Positions 31,736 to 41,709 of a stretch of DNA of 64,000 nt are shown in pieces. Below the pieces are notes generated by a model. That model did no database searches and was not told the DNA's origin. It saw nothing but the letters and a program-made list of their open reading frames with translations. This DNA comes from Verrucomicrobia bacterium IMCC26134 (GTDB lineage: Bacteria; Verrucomicrobiota; Verrucomicrobiia; Opitutales; Opitutaceae): contig CP011265.1 in the NCBI GenBank assembly GCA_000972765.1, positions 1 through 64,000 of the forward strand, in the 5' to 3' direction. How positions within the stretch are numbered: position 1 is the stretch's first letter; each line of letters starts with the position of its first letter. The translations under genes were made by a program, and so were the position numbers.

Positions 31736-32581
31736 TCAGGCCTTGTCGCGGGCGGCGACGCCGCCGCTCCAGTTGAGTTTGCTGCGCACGACGGAGAAGT
31801 GTGCGTAGTCGCGGCGTTGCACCAGCGCCAGGCGCTCGGCGGCGAGCGTGATGGTGATGGGCTCGCGTCCGGCCACGCGGGAGTCGCGCTGGCCGTCGCA
31901 GGTGACGATCAAGGTGGAGTCGGCGCTCAGATTGCGCACCACGATTTTTACGCCGGAACGGAGGATGATGGAGCGGTTGCTCAGCGTATGCGGGCAGATC
32001 GGGGTGAGGGCGATGACCTCGGCGGAGGGGTGGATGAGCGGGCCGCCGGCGGAGAGATTGTAGGCGGTGGAGCCGGTGGGGGTGGCGAAGATAAGGCCGT
32101 CGCAATCGTAGTCGGTCACGAGCTCTCCGTCGGCGGTGACCTCAAGGCCGACCAGGCGGGAGTTTACCTTGGCCTTGATCAGCACGTCGTTGAGGGCGAG
32201 GTCAGCGGGGCCGGCGCCGGTGGAGCAGGCGAGCAGGGCGCGGTGCGTGATCTGGAAGTCGCCGGCGAGCAGGGCAGGGAAGGAAGGGCGGATATCGTCG
32301 GCGGAGAAGGTGGTGAGGAAGCCGAGGCTGCCGCGGTTGACCCCGATGATGGGGACCCGGGCGCGGGCGGCCTCGGCGGCGATGCCGAGGAGGGTGCCGT
32401 CGCCGCCGATGACACAGCAGGCGTCGCACCCGGCGAGAAAGCCCGACGGAACGGGATAGGTGTTAATGACCTTGACCGATACGCCGGCGGCGGTGGCGAG
32501 GGTGACGAGGTCGGCGGCCAGCGCGGGCGCGCCGGATTTCTGCGCGTTTACGACAAAGGCGAGGCGGCGGATGGGCGTCAT
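31736..32581 (-). CDS. nadK: NAD(+)/NADH kinase
   Basis: Phosphorylates NAD to NADP. The 281-residue protein has the GGDGT motif (CCVIGGDGTLLGIA), VNRGSLGFLTTF, the NDV region (LALNDVLIKA) and the conserved TPTGSTAYNLSAGGP block. Length is typical. The ATG at 32581 (MTPIRRLAFVVNAQ) is chosen; codons up to 32695 lie over an intergenic repeat and promoter-like sequence. First gene of a likely two-gene operon with the small membrane protein. Confidence 0.95.
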   Translation of the reverse strand: MTPIRRLAFVVNAQKSGAPALAADLVTLATAAGVSVKVINTYPVPSGFLAGCDACCVIGGDGTLLGIAAEAARARVPIIGVNRGSLGFLTTFSADDIRPSFPALLAGDFQITHRALLACSTGAGPADLALNDVLIKAKVNSRLVGLEVTADGELVTDYDCDGLIFATPTGSTAYNLSAGGPLIHPSAEVIALTPICPHTLSNRSIILRSGVKIVVRNLSADSTLIVTCDGQRDSRVAGREPITITLAAERLALVQRRDYAHFSVVRSKLNWSGGVAARDKA

Positions 32582-32598
32582 TTTCGTTATCCAGTTAA

Positions 32599-32628
32599 AA
32601 TATACGGTGACGAATGTCCAATGACCAA
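32599..32628 (-). promoter_or_regulatory. Candidate sigma-70-type promoter of nadK
   Basis: On the minus strand, TTGGTC (32623-32628) is separated by 18 bases from TATATT (32599-32604), which would start transcription about a dozen bases before the nadK ATG. The -35 box overlaps the GAATGTCC-type repeat also found upstream of two other genes here. Confidence 0.35.
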
Positions 32629-32630
32629 TG
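32612..32630. repeat. GAATGTCC-type short repeat, copy 1
   Basis: GAATGTCCAATGACCAATG, 31 bases upstream of the nadK start codon. Related copies occur at 35654-35670 and 37826-37843, also just upstream of minus-strand genes. Confidence 0.55.
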
Positions 32631-32769
32631 CGCGGGTGACGGCGGATTGGCACGATCTGTTTTTGCCAAGCGATTGGTGGCATCGACGACCGCATGGGGA
32701 AGGTCGTCGCGTGATTCCAGCTGGAGTTCGTGGTCGCAATCTGCAGCCAGGCCTGCAGACTGAAGACAG

Positions 32770-34125
32770 GTGAGCACGATCTGCCTGAGATGCGGTTTTT
32801 TTTGCCGGGCTCTAAGGAAAGTTTCGGCTGGGATCAGCGTGGCTGTGTGGGGGTTGGCTGCCTCTTTCGTCTGCACGGCATGCGTCCCTTTTCACGTATC
32901 GGGCGTCGCGCTGCACACGCGGGATGTCAGGCCGGTCGTCGTCGAGTCGGTGAAGGCGGAGAATTACGGCGCCTTTTCCTGTCCGGCTTTTGACCGTGAG
33001 GGGAAGCGTCTCGCGGTCTATGATTCCGGCCTCAACCGGCTCCGTATCCTGCGGAGTGCAGACCTTGCGGAGCTCGCCAGTTTAGAGCCGGCGAGGCGGC
33101 CGAGGCGGCTTGGTTTTTCTCCGAGCGGACGGTTTCTCGTTATCGAAGCCCATCCGGGTTGGATTGATGATTATTTGGGCGGTAAAGGCATCGGCGCGCC
33201 CCGTGCGGCGATCGATTCGCCCGCAGCGCTGCGGGATGACATCCAGCGGGCAACGATCTGGGATCTAAAAACCGGTCGGATGATCGCGGATCTGTGCAGT
33301 GATACGATTTCAACCCGTCCGCCGCAGGGAGGGTGGCTGTGGGCGCGGCGTTGGGCGATCGTGCCAGGGTATCGGAGCGCAGCCCTGTTGGAGGCGCACT
33401 TTTCCCCCGACGAGACGGAGTTTTCCCTGCTGGCGTGGAACGGCGTGCGGCAGCGCTGGGATGTCCGCACCTGGATGCGTCTGGCCGATCTTCCGCCGCC
33501 GGTTTTCTGGGCGGGCCTTCATGCATCGGCGCCTGCGTCCGCTACTCGGTCGGCTGACGGACGCTGGATACTGCTGCAATCCCCTGGTTTCCCTACGCTG
33601 TATCTTTGGGACACGCGCACCGATGACCTGCGGCCGCTAATGAAGGAGCATTTGACCCGTTTGCCCGTGCAGGCGATTTCCAGCGATGGACGCCGCGTGG
33701 TGGTGGTGGGTAATCAGGGCATGAGCCCGGTCGTGCGCAGTTGGGGTTTTTTGGAAGAAAAAGAGCGGCCGCTTGAGGAGTTGAAATTCGGCTTAATGCA
33801 AGGACATCCACGCCTGCGCGGGGAGGGTGTTGCATTATCGCCGGACGGACAGTTTCTGGCGGCGGCGCTCCTGGATCAGGAGGTGGCGATGTTTGCCACT
33901 ATTCTCATAACCGGGTTTGAACTTACGCGCAGCGACCTGTGCCTTTGGCGGGTGGACGATGGTCGCCTGCTGGTCACGGTTTCGCTCGAGGATCTTTCCG
34001 AGGGGATGGCGACAGGCCCTTTGCAGGGCCTGGACTTGGTGTTCTCGCCCGATGGAACGACGTTGGCGGTGTGCGGACGGATGGTGCGGATTTATCGTGT
34101 AAGCGAATTGGTCCGTTCGCCGTAG
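32770..34125 (+). CDS. WD40-repeat-like lipoprotein, function unknown
   Basis: A 451-residue protein that appears exported and built from beta-propeller blades. Blade-like units include FDREGKRLAVYDSGLNRLRIL, FSPSGRFLVIEAH, RSADGRWILLQSPGFPTLYLWDTRT, ISSDGRRVVVVGN, LSPDGQFLAAALLDQEVAMF and FSPDGTTLAVCGRMVRIYRV. The N-terminus carries a hydrophobic segment and a Cys (VAVWGLAASFVCTAC) compatible with a lipoprotein signal. The GTG at 32770 is the first start in frame; a later GTG nearer the hydrophobic segment is equally possible. WD40-like propellers are usually binding scaffolds. There is no partner gene: both neighbours are on the other strand. Confidence 0.75.
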   Translation: MSTICLRCGFFCRALRKVSAGISVAVWGLAASFVCTACVPFHVSGVALHTRDVRPVVVESVKAENYGAFSCPAFDREGKRLAVYDSGLNRLRILRSADLAELASLEPARRPRRLGFSPSGRFLVIEAHPGWIDDYLGGKGIGAPRAAIDSPAALRDDIQRATIWDLKTGRMIADLCSDTISTRPPQGGWLWARRWAIVPGYRSAALLEAHFSPDETEFSLLAWNGVRQRWDVRTWMRLADLPPPVFWAGLHASAPASATRSADGRWILLQSPGFPTLYLWDTRTDDLRPLMKEHLTRLPVQAISSDGRRVVVVGNQGMSPVVRSWGFLEEKERPLEELKFGLMQGHPRLRGEGVALSPDGQFLAAALLDQEVAMFATILITGFELTRSDLCLWRVDDGRLLVTVSLEDLSEGMATGPLQGLDLVFSPDGTTLAVCGRMVRIYRVSELVRSP

Positions 34126-34194
34126 CGGGATAATCGGTGGCCGGACGAAATGGTGCGTCCCAAGGTCGTGCCACCGGGCCGTAACCGGCCGGGA

Positions 34195-34953
34195 TTAGCA
34201 GCCCTTTCGCAGACCGATGAGAAACTCGCGGTTGCCGTCGGTGCCGGTGATGGGGCTGTCGATCGAGCCGACGAGGTGCGCTCCAGGGAGCTCGGCGAGG
34301 GCGAAGGCGGTGACATCGGCGAGCACGCGTTGCTGCACGGCGGGGTCGCGGATGATGCCCTGGCCCTTGTCCACCTCGGCCTTGCCGGCTTCGAACTGGG
34401 GTTTCACGAGGGCGACGAGGGTGCCGCCGGCGCGGAGCACGGGCCAGACGGCGGGGAGCACGCTTTTGAGCGAGATGAAGGAGAGATCCATGACCAGGGC
34501 GTCGAACTCGCGGCGCGGCAGGATGGCGGGGTCGAGGTGGCGGGCGTTGACCTGTTCGAGATTGGTGACGCGCGGGTCGGCGAGCAGGCGGCCGTGGAGC
34601 TGGGCGCGGCCGACATCGAGACAGACGACGGAGGCGGCGCCGGCTTGCAGGGCGCAGTCGGTGAAGCCGCCGGTGGACGCACCGACGTCGAGCACGTGGG
34701 CGCCGGTCAGGTCGAGCGGGTGGGTATCGAGCCAGCCCTGGAGTTTTTCGCCGCCACGGGAGACGAAGCGGTCGGTCTGGACGAGGGTGAGGAGGAAGTC
34801 GGCAGGGTATTCCTTGCCCGGCTTGTCGAGGCGTTCGGTGCCGGTGCGAACGAGGCCGGCCATGACGTAGGCTTTGGCCTTGGCGCGGGTAGGAGCGAGG
34901 CCCCGGGCGACAAGAAGCTCGTCGAGGCGGAGTTTTTTGGCAGGAGCGGTCAT
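34195..34953 (-). CDS. tlyA: TlyA-family rRNA 2-prime-O-methyltransferase / hemolysin A-like
   Basis: A 252-residue protein with an N-terminal S4 RNA-binding domain ([28 protein letters not shown]) and a C-terminal FtsJ/RrmJ-type methyltransferase ([53 protein letters not shown]). TlyA in mycobacteria methylates 16S and 23S rRNA; the same family is also annotated as hemolysin, a label that should not be taken as function. Its ATG overlaps the TGA of the SGNH hydrolase gene by one base (TGATG), so it is translationally coupled to it. Confidence 0.93.
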   Translation of the reverse strand: MTAPAKKLRLDELLVARGLAPTRAKAKAYVMAGLVRTGTERLDKPGKEYPADFLLTLVQTDRFVSRGGEKLQGWLDTHPLDLTGAHVLDVGASTGGFTDCALQAGAASVVCLDVGRAQLHGRLLADPRVTNLEQVNARHLDPAILPRREFDALVMDLSFISLKSVLPAVWPVLRAGGTLVALVKPQFEAGKAEVDKGQGIIRDPAVQQRVLADVTAFALAELPGAHLVGSIDSPITGTDGNREFLIGLRKGC

Positions 34954-35615
34954 CAGAGCGCTCCGAGGGCGGAGAGGAAGGCGCGGGCGAGGATCATGTG
35001 GCCGGCGGGCTGGGGGTGGATGCGATCCCAGGCCAGCGTCATCGGGTGCACGTGGGCCAGCACGGCGTCGAAGGCGGCCTGCGTATCCAGAAAACGGGCA
35101 CCGTGACGGCCGGCCACGCGGCGCACGATCGCGCCGTAGTCGTCCATGCGGGCGCGCATGGGGTCGGCGCGGTTCGCTTCGATGAAGAAGGGCGTGGCGA
35201 GCAGCACGCCGGCGGGACCGGCCGGCAGGGCGGCGAGGGTGCGGACGACGAGGGCGTCGAGGGTTTGCTCGTAGAGATCGGGCTGGACCTGGATATCGGT
35301 GCGAAGGGGCGAGTCGAACTGGCGCCACACGTCGTTGATGCCGATCATGACACAGAGGAAGTCGGGATGCAGGTCGAGGACATCGCTTTGCCAGCGGGCG
35401 GCGAGGTCGAGCACGGTGTGGCCGGAAGTGCCGCGGTTCATCACGCGGATGCGGGCCTCGGGGCGAGTGGCGAGCAGCCAGGATTCGACCAGGGAGACGT
35501 AGCCTCTGCCGAGGCCGGCGGTGCCCCACGGAGCGGGCTCGCCCAAGGGCTCGCGGCCTGAGTCGGTGATGGAGTCGCCGATGAAGAGGAGTTTGGAGGA
35601 CGGTTGGAGCAGCAT
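34953..35615 (-). CDS. SGNH/GDSL-family hydrolase
   Basis: A 220-residue esterase-type enzyme. The catalytic blocks are present: Block [11 protein letters not shown] (nucleophile Ser), the oxyanion Gly in [13 protein letters not shown], the Asn block IGINDVW, and the Asp-His pair near the C-terminus ([13 protein letters not shown]). No signal peptide, so cytoplasmic. It resembles the rhamnogalacturonan-acetylesterase/lysophospholipase-like SGNH group, but the substrate cannot be read from sequence. ATG at 35615 ([15 protein letters not shown]) puts Block I at the usual position. Upstream partner of tlyA by a TGATG overlap. Confidence 0.9.
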   Translation of the reverse strand: MLLQPSSKLLFIGDSITDSGREPLGEPAPWGTAGLGRGYVSLVESWLLATRPEARIRVMNRGTSGHTVLDLAARWQSDVLDLHPDFLCVMIGINDVWRQFDSPLRTDIQVQPDLYEQTLDALVVRTLAALPAGPAGVLLATPFFIEANRADPMRARMDDYGAIVRRVAGRHGARFLDTQAAFDAVLAHVHPMTLAWDRIHPQPAGHMILARAFLSALGAL

Positions 35616-35653
35616 GGTGTGACGGGGAGCGGGAGGTTGATAGGCCCCAAGAC

Positions 35654-35670
35654 GAATGTCCAACGGACAT
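35654..35670. repeat. GAATGTCC-type short repeat, copy 2
   Basis: GAATGTCCAACGGACAT, 39 bases upstream of the SGNH hydrolase start codon. Within it ATGTCC and GGACAT form a 6-base inverted repeat. Confidence 0.5.
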
Positions 35671-35703
35671 GGCGGCGGCCCGGGGGGGGGGCTGCGGGGC
35701 GGA

Positions 35704-36567
35704 TCAATGGGCGGCGAGCTTTTGGCGGGCGGGGGACCAGCAGGTGGTGCGGCCTCCGATGGCGGCGCGTTCGAGGGGTTTTTGGGTGCGAGGGCATTTG
35801 CCGCCGTCCTGCCAGCGGTGCTGGAAAAGCCAGGTTGCGGGCGGATCGGGCCATTCGGGGGTGTCGGCTTCGCCGATCAGGCGCAGGGCCTGGGCGGCGA
35901 CCCAGACGGTCTCGCGGTGAAGTTTTTTAATCTCGGCGGTGGTGAGGTCGCCGCAACGGCGGGCGGGATGGAGGGCGGCGCGCCAAAGGATCTCGTCGGC
36001 CATCCAGTTGCCGATGCCGGGGAAGCGTTCCTGCATCAGGAGCACGGCTTTGAGCGGGGCGCGGGCTCGGCGTGTCAGGAATTCGGATACGACGGCGAGG
36101 GTAAAGTCGGCGGAGGTGACGGCGGGGGCTATCCCGGTCCACCAGGCGGGGGCGTCGGCGCCGGCGTGGAATTGGACGCGGCCGAACATGCGGAAATCGG
36201 AGAACACCAGCGAGTGACCGGGGTGGTTTTTTGCGGCCGGGGCTGCGGGTTGGTCGAGGATGAGGTGGTCGGCCTTGGCGGCGGGCAGGCCGGCGGGGCG
36301 CACGGTGAGCTCGCCGGTCATGCCGAGGTGGAGGCCGAGCCAGAGCGGGGTGCGGGCGGGGGTGTCGGCGGTGAAGCGGAAGAGCATCTGCTTCGCGGCG
36401 GCGGCGGAAGAGTCGAGCCGCGCGCCGGGGAGGAGTTTCGCGAGCACGGCGGAGTCGCAGGTTTTGAAAACCCCGGCGCCGGGGTGGAGGCGGACCGTGG
36501 TGACGACGTGGCCGAGGCCCGGGTTCCAGCGGCGGCGGATGTATTCAACTTCGGCGAGTTCGGGCAT
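35704..36567 (-). CDS. Fpg/Nei-family DNA glycosylase with altered zinc finger
   Basis: Base-excision repair glycosylase/AP lyase. The 287-residue protein starts MPELAEVEYIRR, so the catalytic Pro2 and Glu3 are in place. The H2TH region is clear (LKAVLLMQERFPGIGNWMADEILWRAALHPARR). At the C-terminus, where Fpg has a four-Cys zinc finger ending CPxCQ, this protein has KCPRTQKPLERAAIGGRTTCWSPARQ: the R-T-T loop is kept but only two of the four cysteines, so zinc is probably not bound in the usual way. Whether it prefers oxidised purines (Fpg) or pyrimidines (Nei) is unclear, hence no gene symbol. It is 83 bases downstream of the M24 peptidase gene on the same strand. Confidence 0.9.
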   Translation of the reverse strand: MPELAEVEYIRRRWNPGLGHVVTTVRLHPGAGVFKTCDSAVLAKLLPGARLDSSAAAAKQMLFRFTADTPARTPLWLGLHLGMTGELTVRPAGLPAAKADHLILDQPAAPAAKNHPGHSLVFSDFRMFGRVQFHAGADAPAWWTGIAPAVTSADFTLAVVSEFLTRRARAPLKAVLLMQERFPGIGNWMADEILWRAALHPARRCGDLTTAEIKKLHRETVWVAAQALRLIGEADTPEWPDPPATWLFQHRWQDGGKCPRTQKPLERAAIGGRTTCWSPARQKLAAH

Positions 36568-36650
36568 GGCGGAGGGTTTTTTCGCGCGAAGGACGAGAAG
36601 GGCGCGAAGAAAAGCTAAGGATCCGAAAGCGGAGGGGGGGGTGGGCGTCT

Positions 36651-37799
36651 CTACGCGAGTTCCCAGACGTAGGGGTGTTTGGAGAGGAGGGTGTGGCCGG
36701 TGGGGGTGAGCCAGGCGACATCCTCGATGCGGCACCCGCCGAGGCCGGGGTAGTAGAGGCCGGGCTCGACGGTGACGACCGCGCCGGTTTTGAGCGGTTC
36801 GTTGACCGGAGCGCTGACGCGGGGGGCCTCGTGAACCGCCAGACCGAGGCCGTGGCCGGTGCCGTGGAAAAAGCCGACCGAGCCGGTGGGCGTGGCCTTG
36901 GTCTCGTAGCCGCGCGCGGTGAAGACGTTGACGCATTCCTGGTGCACGGCGGACGAAATCGCGCCGGCGCGAAGGACCTTGCGGGCGGCTTTCTGGGCGG
37001 TGGCGACGGCGTCCACGAGGGCGCGCTGGGCGTCGGAGGCGCGGCCTTTGAGGTAGGTGCGGGTCATGTCGCCGTGGTAACCGCTGGCGGTGTGGCGGGG
37101 GAAGATGTCGATGATGATCAACTCGTGGGCCCGGAGCGGCCCGGTTCCCCGACAGTGCGGATCGCAGGCTTGGTCGCCGCCGGCGACGATGGTGTCTAGG
37201 GCGAGGCCGCCGGCTTCGAGGCAGGCGATCTCGATGGCGAGGCGCAGGCGCTCGGAGGTGAGGGCGGTGCCGTCGAGGAGGAGTTTGCGGCCGGAGATTT
37301 TGGCGCGCTTGAGGAGGGCTTCGGCGGCGAGGAAGCCGGCGGCGGCGATACGGTTGCCGGCGCGGATGGCGGCGGCCTCGCGGGCGGTTTTGATTTCGCG
37401 CTCGGGCAGGACGAGGCCCTCGGCTACGGTGACGGTGAGGCCGCGGGAGCGGAGGCGTTCCAGCAGGCCGGCGGGGAATTCGTCGGGGACGGTGAAGGCG
37501 GGGATGCGTTTCCTGGCGGCGAGCAGGGCGACGATCTCGGCCGCGGCGGGGCGCGGTGCGGAGGGGTCGAGTTTACGCAACTCGGCGACGAGCGGTTCGA
37601 GGGCGAGGATCTCGTCGAAGGCGGATTCTTTCAGGCCGCGACCGTATTCGAGGGCGTTCAACACGGCGGTTTTTTTGCCGCGATAGGTGAAGGCGATGAA
37701 AGGGTCATGGCACTCGAAGCGGCCAAGGTAGAGCAGGTCGCGGCTTGCGTGGGTGTCGGAGTAGAAGAGTAGGGCGGGGGCGGAGTTCGCGGCGGACAT
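36651..37799 (-). CDS. M24-family metallopeptidase (Xaa-Pro aminopeptidase-like)
   Basis: A 382-residue pita-bread-fold peptidase. The C-terminal catalytic domain has the five metal ligands of the family: Asp in IIIDIFPR, Asp in HGDMTRTY, His in FFHGTGHGLG, Glu in VTVEPGLYY and Glu in RIEDVAWL. The N-terminal half is the creatinase-like domain of Xaa-Pro peptidases. It should remove N-terminal residues next to proline in the cytoplasm. The ATG at 37799 (MSAANSAPALLFY) is used; upstream codons lie over the short repeat at 37826-37843. Divergent from the DUF192 lipoprotein. Confidence 0.92.
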   Translation of the reverse strand: MSAANSAPALLFYSDTHASRDLLYLGRFECHDPFIAFTYRGKKTAVLNALEYGRGLKESAFDEILALEPLVAELRKLDPSAPRPAAAEIVALLAARKRIPAFTVPDEFPAGLLERLRSRGLTVTVAEGLVLPEREIKTAREAAAIRAGNRIAAAGFLAAEALLKRAKISGRKLLLDGTALTSERLRLAIEIACLEAGGLALDTIVAGGDQACDPHCRGTGPLRAHELIIIDIFPRHTASGYHGDMTRTYLKGRASDAQRALVDAVATAQKAARKVLRAGAISSAVHQECVNVFTARGYETKATPTGSVGFFHGTGHGLGLAVHEAPRVSAPVNEPLKTGAVVTVEPGLYYPGLGGCRIEDVAWLTPTGHTLLSKHPYVWELA

Positions 37800-37825
37800 G
37801 GGGGCACGTTGAAATGTCTGCCGCT

Positions 37826-37843
37826 GAATGTCCATTGACCAAT
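37826..37843. repeat. GAATGTCC-type short repeat, copy 3
   Basis: GAATGTCCATTGACCAAT, 27 bases upstream of the M24 peptidase start codon, in the divergent gap with the DUF192 gene. It differs from copy 1 by one base over 18. Confidence 0.55.
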
Positions 37844-37882
37844 CGGATGGACGGCGCGGCGGGAAGAGTTAGGGGTGGGGGC

Positions 37883-38443
37883 ATGACTTTTTATCGAATA
37901 GCAGCGATCGGGTTGGCGGTGGCGATGTTTGCTCTGACGGGCTGCGCAAAGGGCGAGAGCGCGGCGGGCGCGCCCAAGGCGGACGCGGAGATGCCGGTGG
38001 CAGCGGCCGAGCTGAAGACCGTGGCGGACTATTTCCCGATTCACGTGGGCGACAAGGTGGTGCGAGTGCAGATCGCGGCCACGATGCCGGAGATGCAGCG
38101 CGGGTTGATGGGGCGGGCCTTCATCGCCGCCGACGAGGGCATGGTGTTTTTATACGAGAAGCCGCAGCAGATGAGCTTCTGGATGCGCAATACGCCGACG
38201 GCGCTGGACATTGGATTTTTTCAGGCCGACGGGACGCTGGGCGAGATCTATCAGATGTATCCCTTTGACGAGACACCGGTGTCCTCGCTCGGCGACGATT
38301 ACACCCTCGCGCTGGAGATGAACCAGGGCTGGTTCGGGAAGCACGAGTTAAAGCCCGGTGCGAAGATAAGCCTCAAGGAGCTGGCGGCGGCGCTGCGTGC
38401 CCGGGGTTTTAGGCCGGAGAAGTTCGGCGTGCCGGCGGAGTAG
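37883..38443 (+). CDS. DUF192-family lipoprotein
   Basis: A 186-residue predicted lipoprotein (signal IGLAVAMFALTGC) with a DUF192 domain: VQIAATMPEMQRGLMGRAFIAADEGMVFLY, SFWMRNTPTALDIGFFQADG and ALEMNQGWFGKHELKPG. The family is common and lacks a settled function. The ATG at 37883 is preceded by AGGGGTGGGG, one of the few purine-rich ribosome-binding regions in the window. A GC-rich stem without T-run (38471-38487) lies beyond the stop, before the convergent fucosidase. Confidence 0.88.
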   Translation: MTFYRIAAIGLAVAMFALTGCAKGESAAGAPKADAEMPVAAAELKTVADYFPIHVGDKVVRVQIAATMPEMQRGLMGRAFIAADEGMVFLYEKPQQMSFWMRNTPTALDIGFFQADGTLGEIYQMYPFDETPVSSLGDDYTLALEMNQGWFGKHELKPGAKISLKELAAALRARGFRPEKFGVPAE

Positions 38444-38544
38444 CGTTTGACCGAGTGGCGTGTCGGAGCAGGCGGGGAGCGCCCGCCGCAGACGCGCGGA
38501 CAAGACGGCGTCCCGGCCGCGTGGGCCGCAGGGGAGATGTTGGT

Positions 38545-40293
38545 TTACTCGGCTTGATAGAGCTGGAACTCGGCGAGGCCAGGCTCACCCTTTTCGCACT
38601 CCATGGTGATGCGGAAACGCGATGCGGTGACGGGTGCGAAGCGACCGACCACGCCGTGGCCGTCGGTGGCGCCGGCGGAGAGTTCGCGCCACAGGCCATC
38701 GACCTCGGCGGCGAGGGTGTAGCGCTGTTTCAGGCGGGGCCAGACGTCGGGTTCGTCGGCGCCGAAACCTTGGACGAGGGCGGGCGCGGGCAAGTTGAAG
38801 TCGAGCCAGGCGGACTTGACGCCTGCGGGTGCGCGCCAGCGTTTGGCGCCGGTGCCGTCGGTGGCGTTGGCGGCGGGCTGGCCGGGTTGCTCGGCGGAGG
38901 CGGTTACGGAGGCGGCGCGGGTGACAAGGGGCGGCACGACCGGGGGCTCGGCTAGGTCGAGCACGATCACGCTGGAAACGGGATCAGGCGCGTCGGCGGG
39001 AACGTCGATTATGAGGCGGGCGGGCTCCGGATGGAGCGCGAGTTTGACACCGGGCGAGTGGAGCAGGGTGGCGGACGTGGCGCGGGAGAGCAGCGGCACA
39101 CGGAGTTTGCCGTCGGCGGGCCAGTTGAAGACATGGAGGTAGAGGCGGTCGCCACGACGGGTGGCCCTTCCCCAAGTGAGAGATTGGAACGGGCCGCGGG
39201 TGGTTCCATAGATAGAGTCGCCGTTTTTCGCGAGCCAGGCGCCGACCTCGGCGAGGCGGTCAAGCTGGCCCTGCGGTATAAGCCCTTCGGCGGTCGGGCC
39301 GACGTTGAGCAGGAAGTTTCCGCCCATGGAAGAAATGTTGACCAGCTTGCGGATGAGATCGGGACCGGATTTGAGCTGGGTGTCGTTGGCGTTGTAGCCC
39401 CAGTTGCGCCCGATGGTCATGCAGGTTTCCCAATCGCCGGGGTAGCCGGTGACGGGCACGAATTGCTCGGGGGTGGAGGTGTCGCCGGCGAAGCCCGAGC
39501 CGAGGCGATTATTGGTAATGATGCCGGGGCGGAGGGCGAGCAGGGCGGCGAGCGGGGCGGAGCGCTCCTTGGTCATGAAGGTCGGTGTGTCCCACCAGAG
39601 AATGTCGGGTTGGTAGCGGGTGAGGAGTTCGCGAACCTGGGGGACGGCGATGGTGCGCAGGTAGACGTCGGTGTCGCCGTTTTGGGCGGCGTCCCAGCCT
39701 CCGCCCTCGGGGAAACGGGCCTTGGCGCCGCCGGCGTGGACCCAGTCCTGGGCTTGGGAGTAGTAGAAACCGATGTGCAAACCCTCGGCGCGGGCGGCGG
39801 CGACGAGCGGGGCGAGTAAATCCTTCTTCCAGGGGGTGGCGTCGGCGATGTCCCAATCGGTGACGTCGGACGGATACAGGGCGAAGCCCTCGTGGTGTTT
39901 GGCGGTGATGACGATGTAGCGCATGCCGGCGGCCTTGGCGGCGCGGACCCAGGCGACGGGATCGTAGGCGACTGGGTTGAAGGTTTCGGCGTGGGCGCGG
40001 TATTCGGCGACAGGAATCTTTGCGGTGTGCATGATCCACTCGCCGTAGTTCTTGTTTTCTTTGTATTGGCCGGCGTATGCGGAGTAGGTGCCCCAGTGGA
40101 TGAAGAGGCCGAACTTGGCCTCGCGCCACCAGGCGAGACGGGTGTCGCGTTGAGCGGGCGTTTCTACGGCGACGGTGACGGGACCGGAGGCGTCCACGGT
40201 GACTCCCTCTTGGGCGAGGAGAGCGGGTGCGAGTGTGGTCAGGGCGAGGGTGAGGCCGACGGAAATCGCGGGTAAAAAACGGGGGTGTTTCAT
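38545..40293 (-). CDS. Alpha-L-fucosidase, GH29
   Basis: Secreted enzyme that releases L-fucose from glycans. The 582-residue protein has a signal peptide (MKHPRFLPAISVGLTLALTTLAPALLAQ), the GH29 barrel (FGLFIHWGTYSAYAGQY, ITAKHHEGFALY, YYSQAQDWVH) and the catalytic nucleophile Asp235 in PDILWWDTPTF. Residues about 330-400 hold GGNFLLNVGPTAEGLIP. A C-terminal F5/8-type CBM-like domain follows (about 465-582). It most likely feeds on fucose-rich polysaccharide such as fucoidan or host glycan; no fucose catabolic genes are nearby. The ATG at 40293 gives the clean signal peptide. Confidence 0.95.
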   Translation of the reverse strand: MKHPRFLPAISVGLTLALTTLAPALLAQEGVTVDASGPVTVAVETPAQRDTRLAWWREAKFGLFIHWGTYSAYAGQYKENKNYGEWIMHTAKIPVAEYRAHAETFNPVAYDPVAWVRAAKAAGMRYIVITAKHHEGFALYPSDVTDWDIADATPWKKDLLAPLVAAARAEGLHIGFYYSQAQDWVHAGGAKARFPEGGGWDAAQNGDTDVYLRTIAVPQVRELLTRYQPDILWWDTPTFMTKERSAPLAALLALRPGIITNNRLGSGFAGDTSTPEQFVPVTGYPGDWETCMTIGRNWGYNANDTQLKSGPDLIRKLVNISSMGGNFLLNVGPTAEGLIPQGQLDRLAEVGAWLAKNGDSIYGTTRGPFQSLTWGRATRRGDRLYLHVFNWPADGKLRVPLLSRATSATLLHSPGVKLALHPEPARLIIDVPADAPDPVSSVIVLDLAEPPVVPPLVTRAASVTASAEQPGQPAANATDGTGAKRWRAPAGVKSAWLDFNLPAPALVQGFGADEPDVWPRLKQRYTLAAEVDGLWRELSAGATDGHGVVGRFAPVTASRFRITMECEKGEPGLAEFQLYQAE

Positions 40294-40449
40294 GGGTGAG
40301 CCCAGTAAAGAGCCGGAATTAGTGGCGGCAAACAAAAGGGTCCTGCGCCGAGCCAAGGCCGTCCATGCGAAACCGAAGCGGACCCCGGGCGGCGCGCTGC
40401 GCAAATCCAAGTGTCGGTTTGCGACACCATTTGGGCGGCGAGTTGCCGC

Positions 40450-41568
<1,119 letters not shown>

Positions 41569-41650
41569 TAAGCGTGAAGGCAAAGAAGCCACGCGCGGCG
41601 GGATGACGAGACTGTTTACGGAATCGCGGGCGCGGCGGGTGGTGGAAAAC

Positions 41651-41683
41651 AAAAAACCCGCGAGGCAAGCTCGCGGGTTTTTT
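41651..41683. terminator. Bidirectional terminator downstream of recA
   Basis: Perfect 14-base inverted repeat (AAAAAACCCGCGAG with its complement at 41670-41683) around a 5-base loop, A-run on one side and T-run on the other. It ends recA, which lies upstream on the minus strand. Confidence 0.93.
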
Positions 41684-41709
41684 GAGGGGGGGCGTGACGG
41701 GCGACGCGG

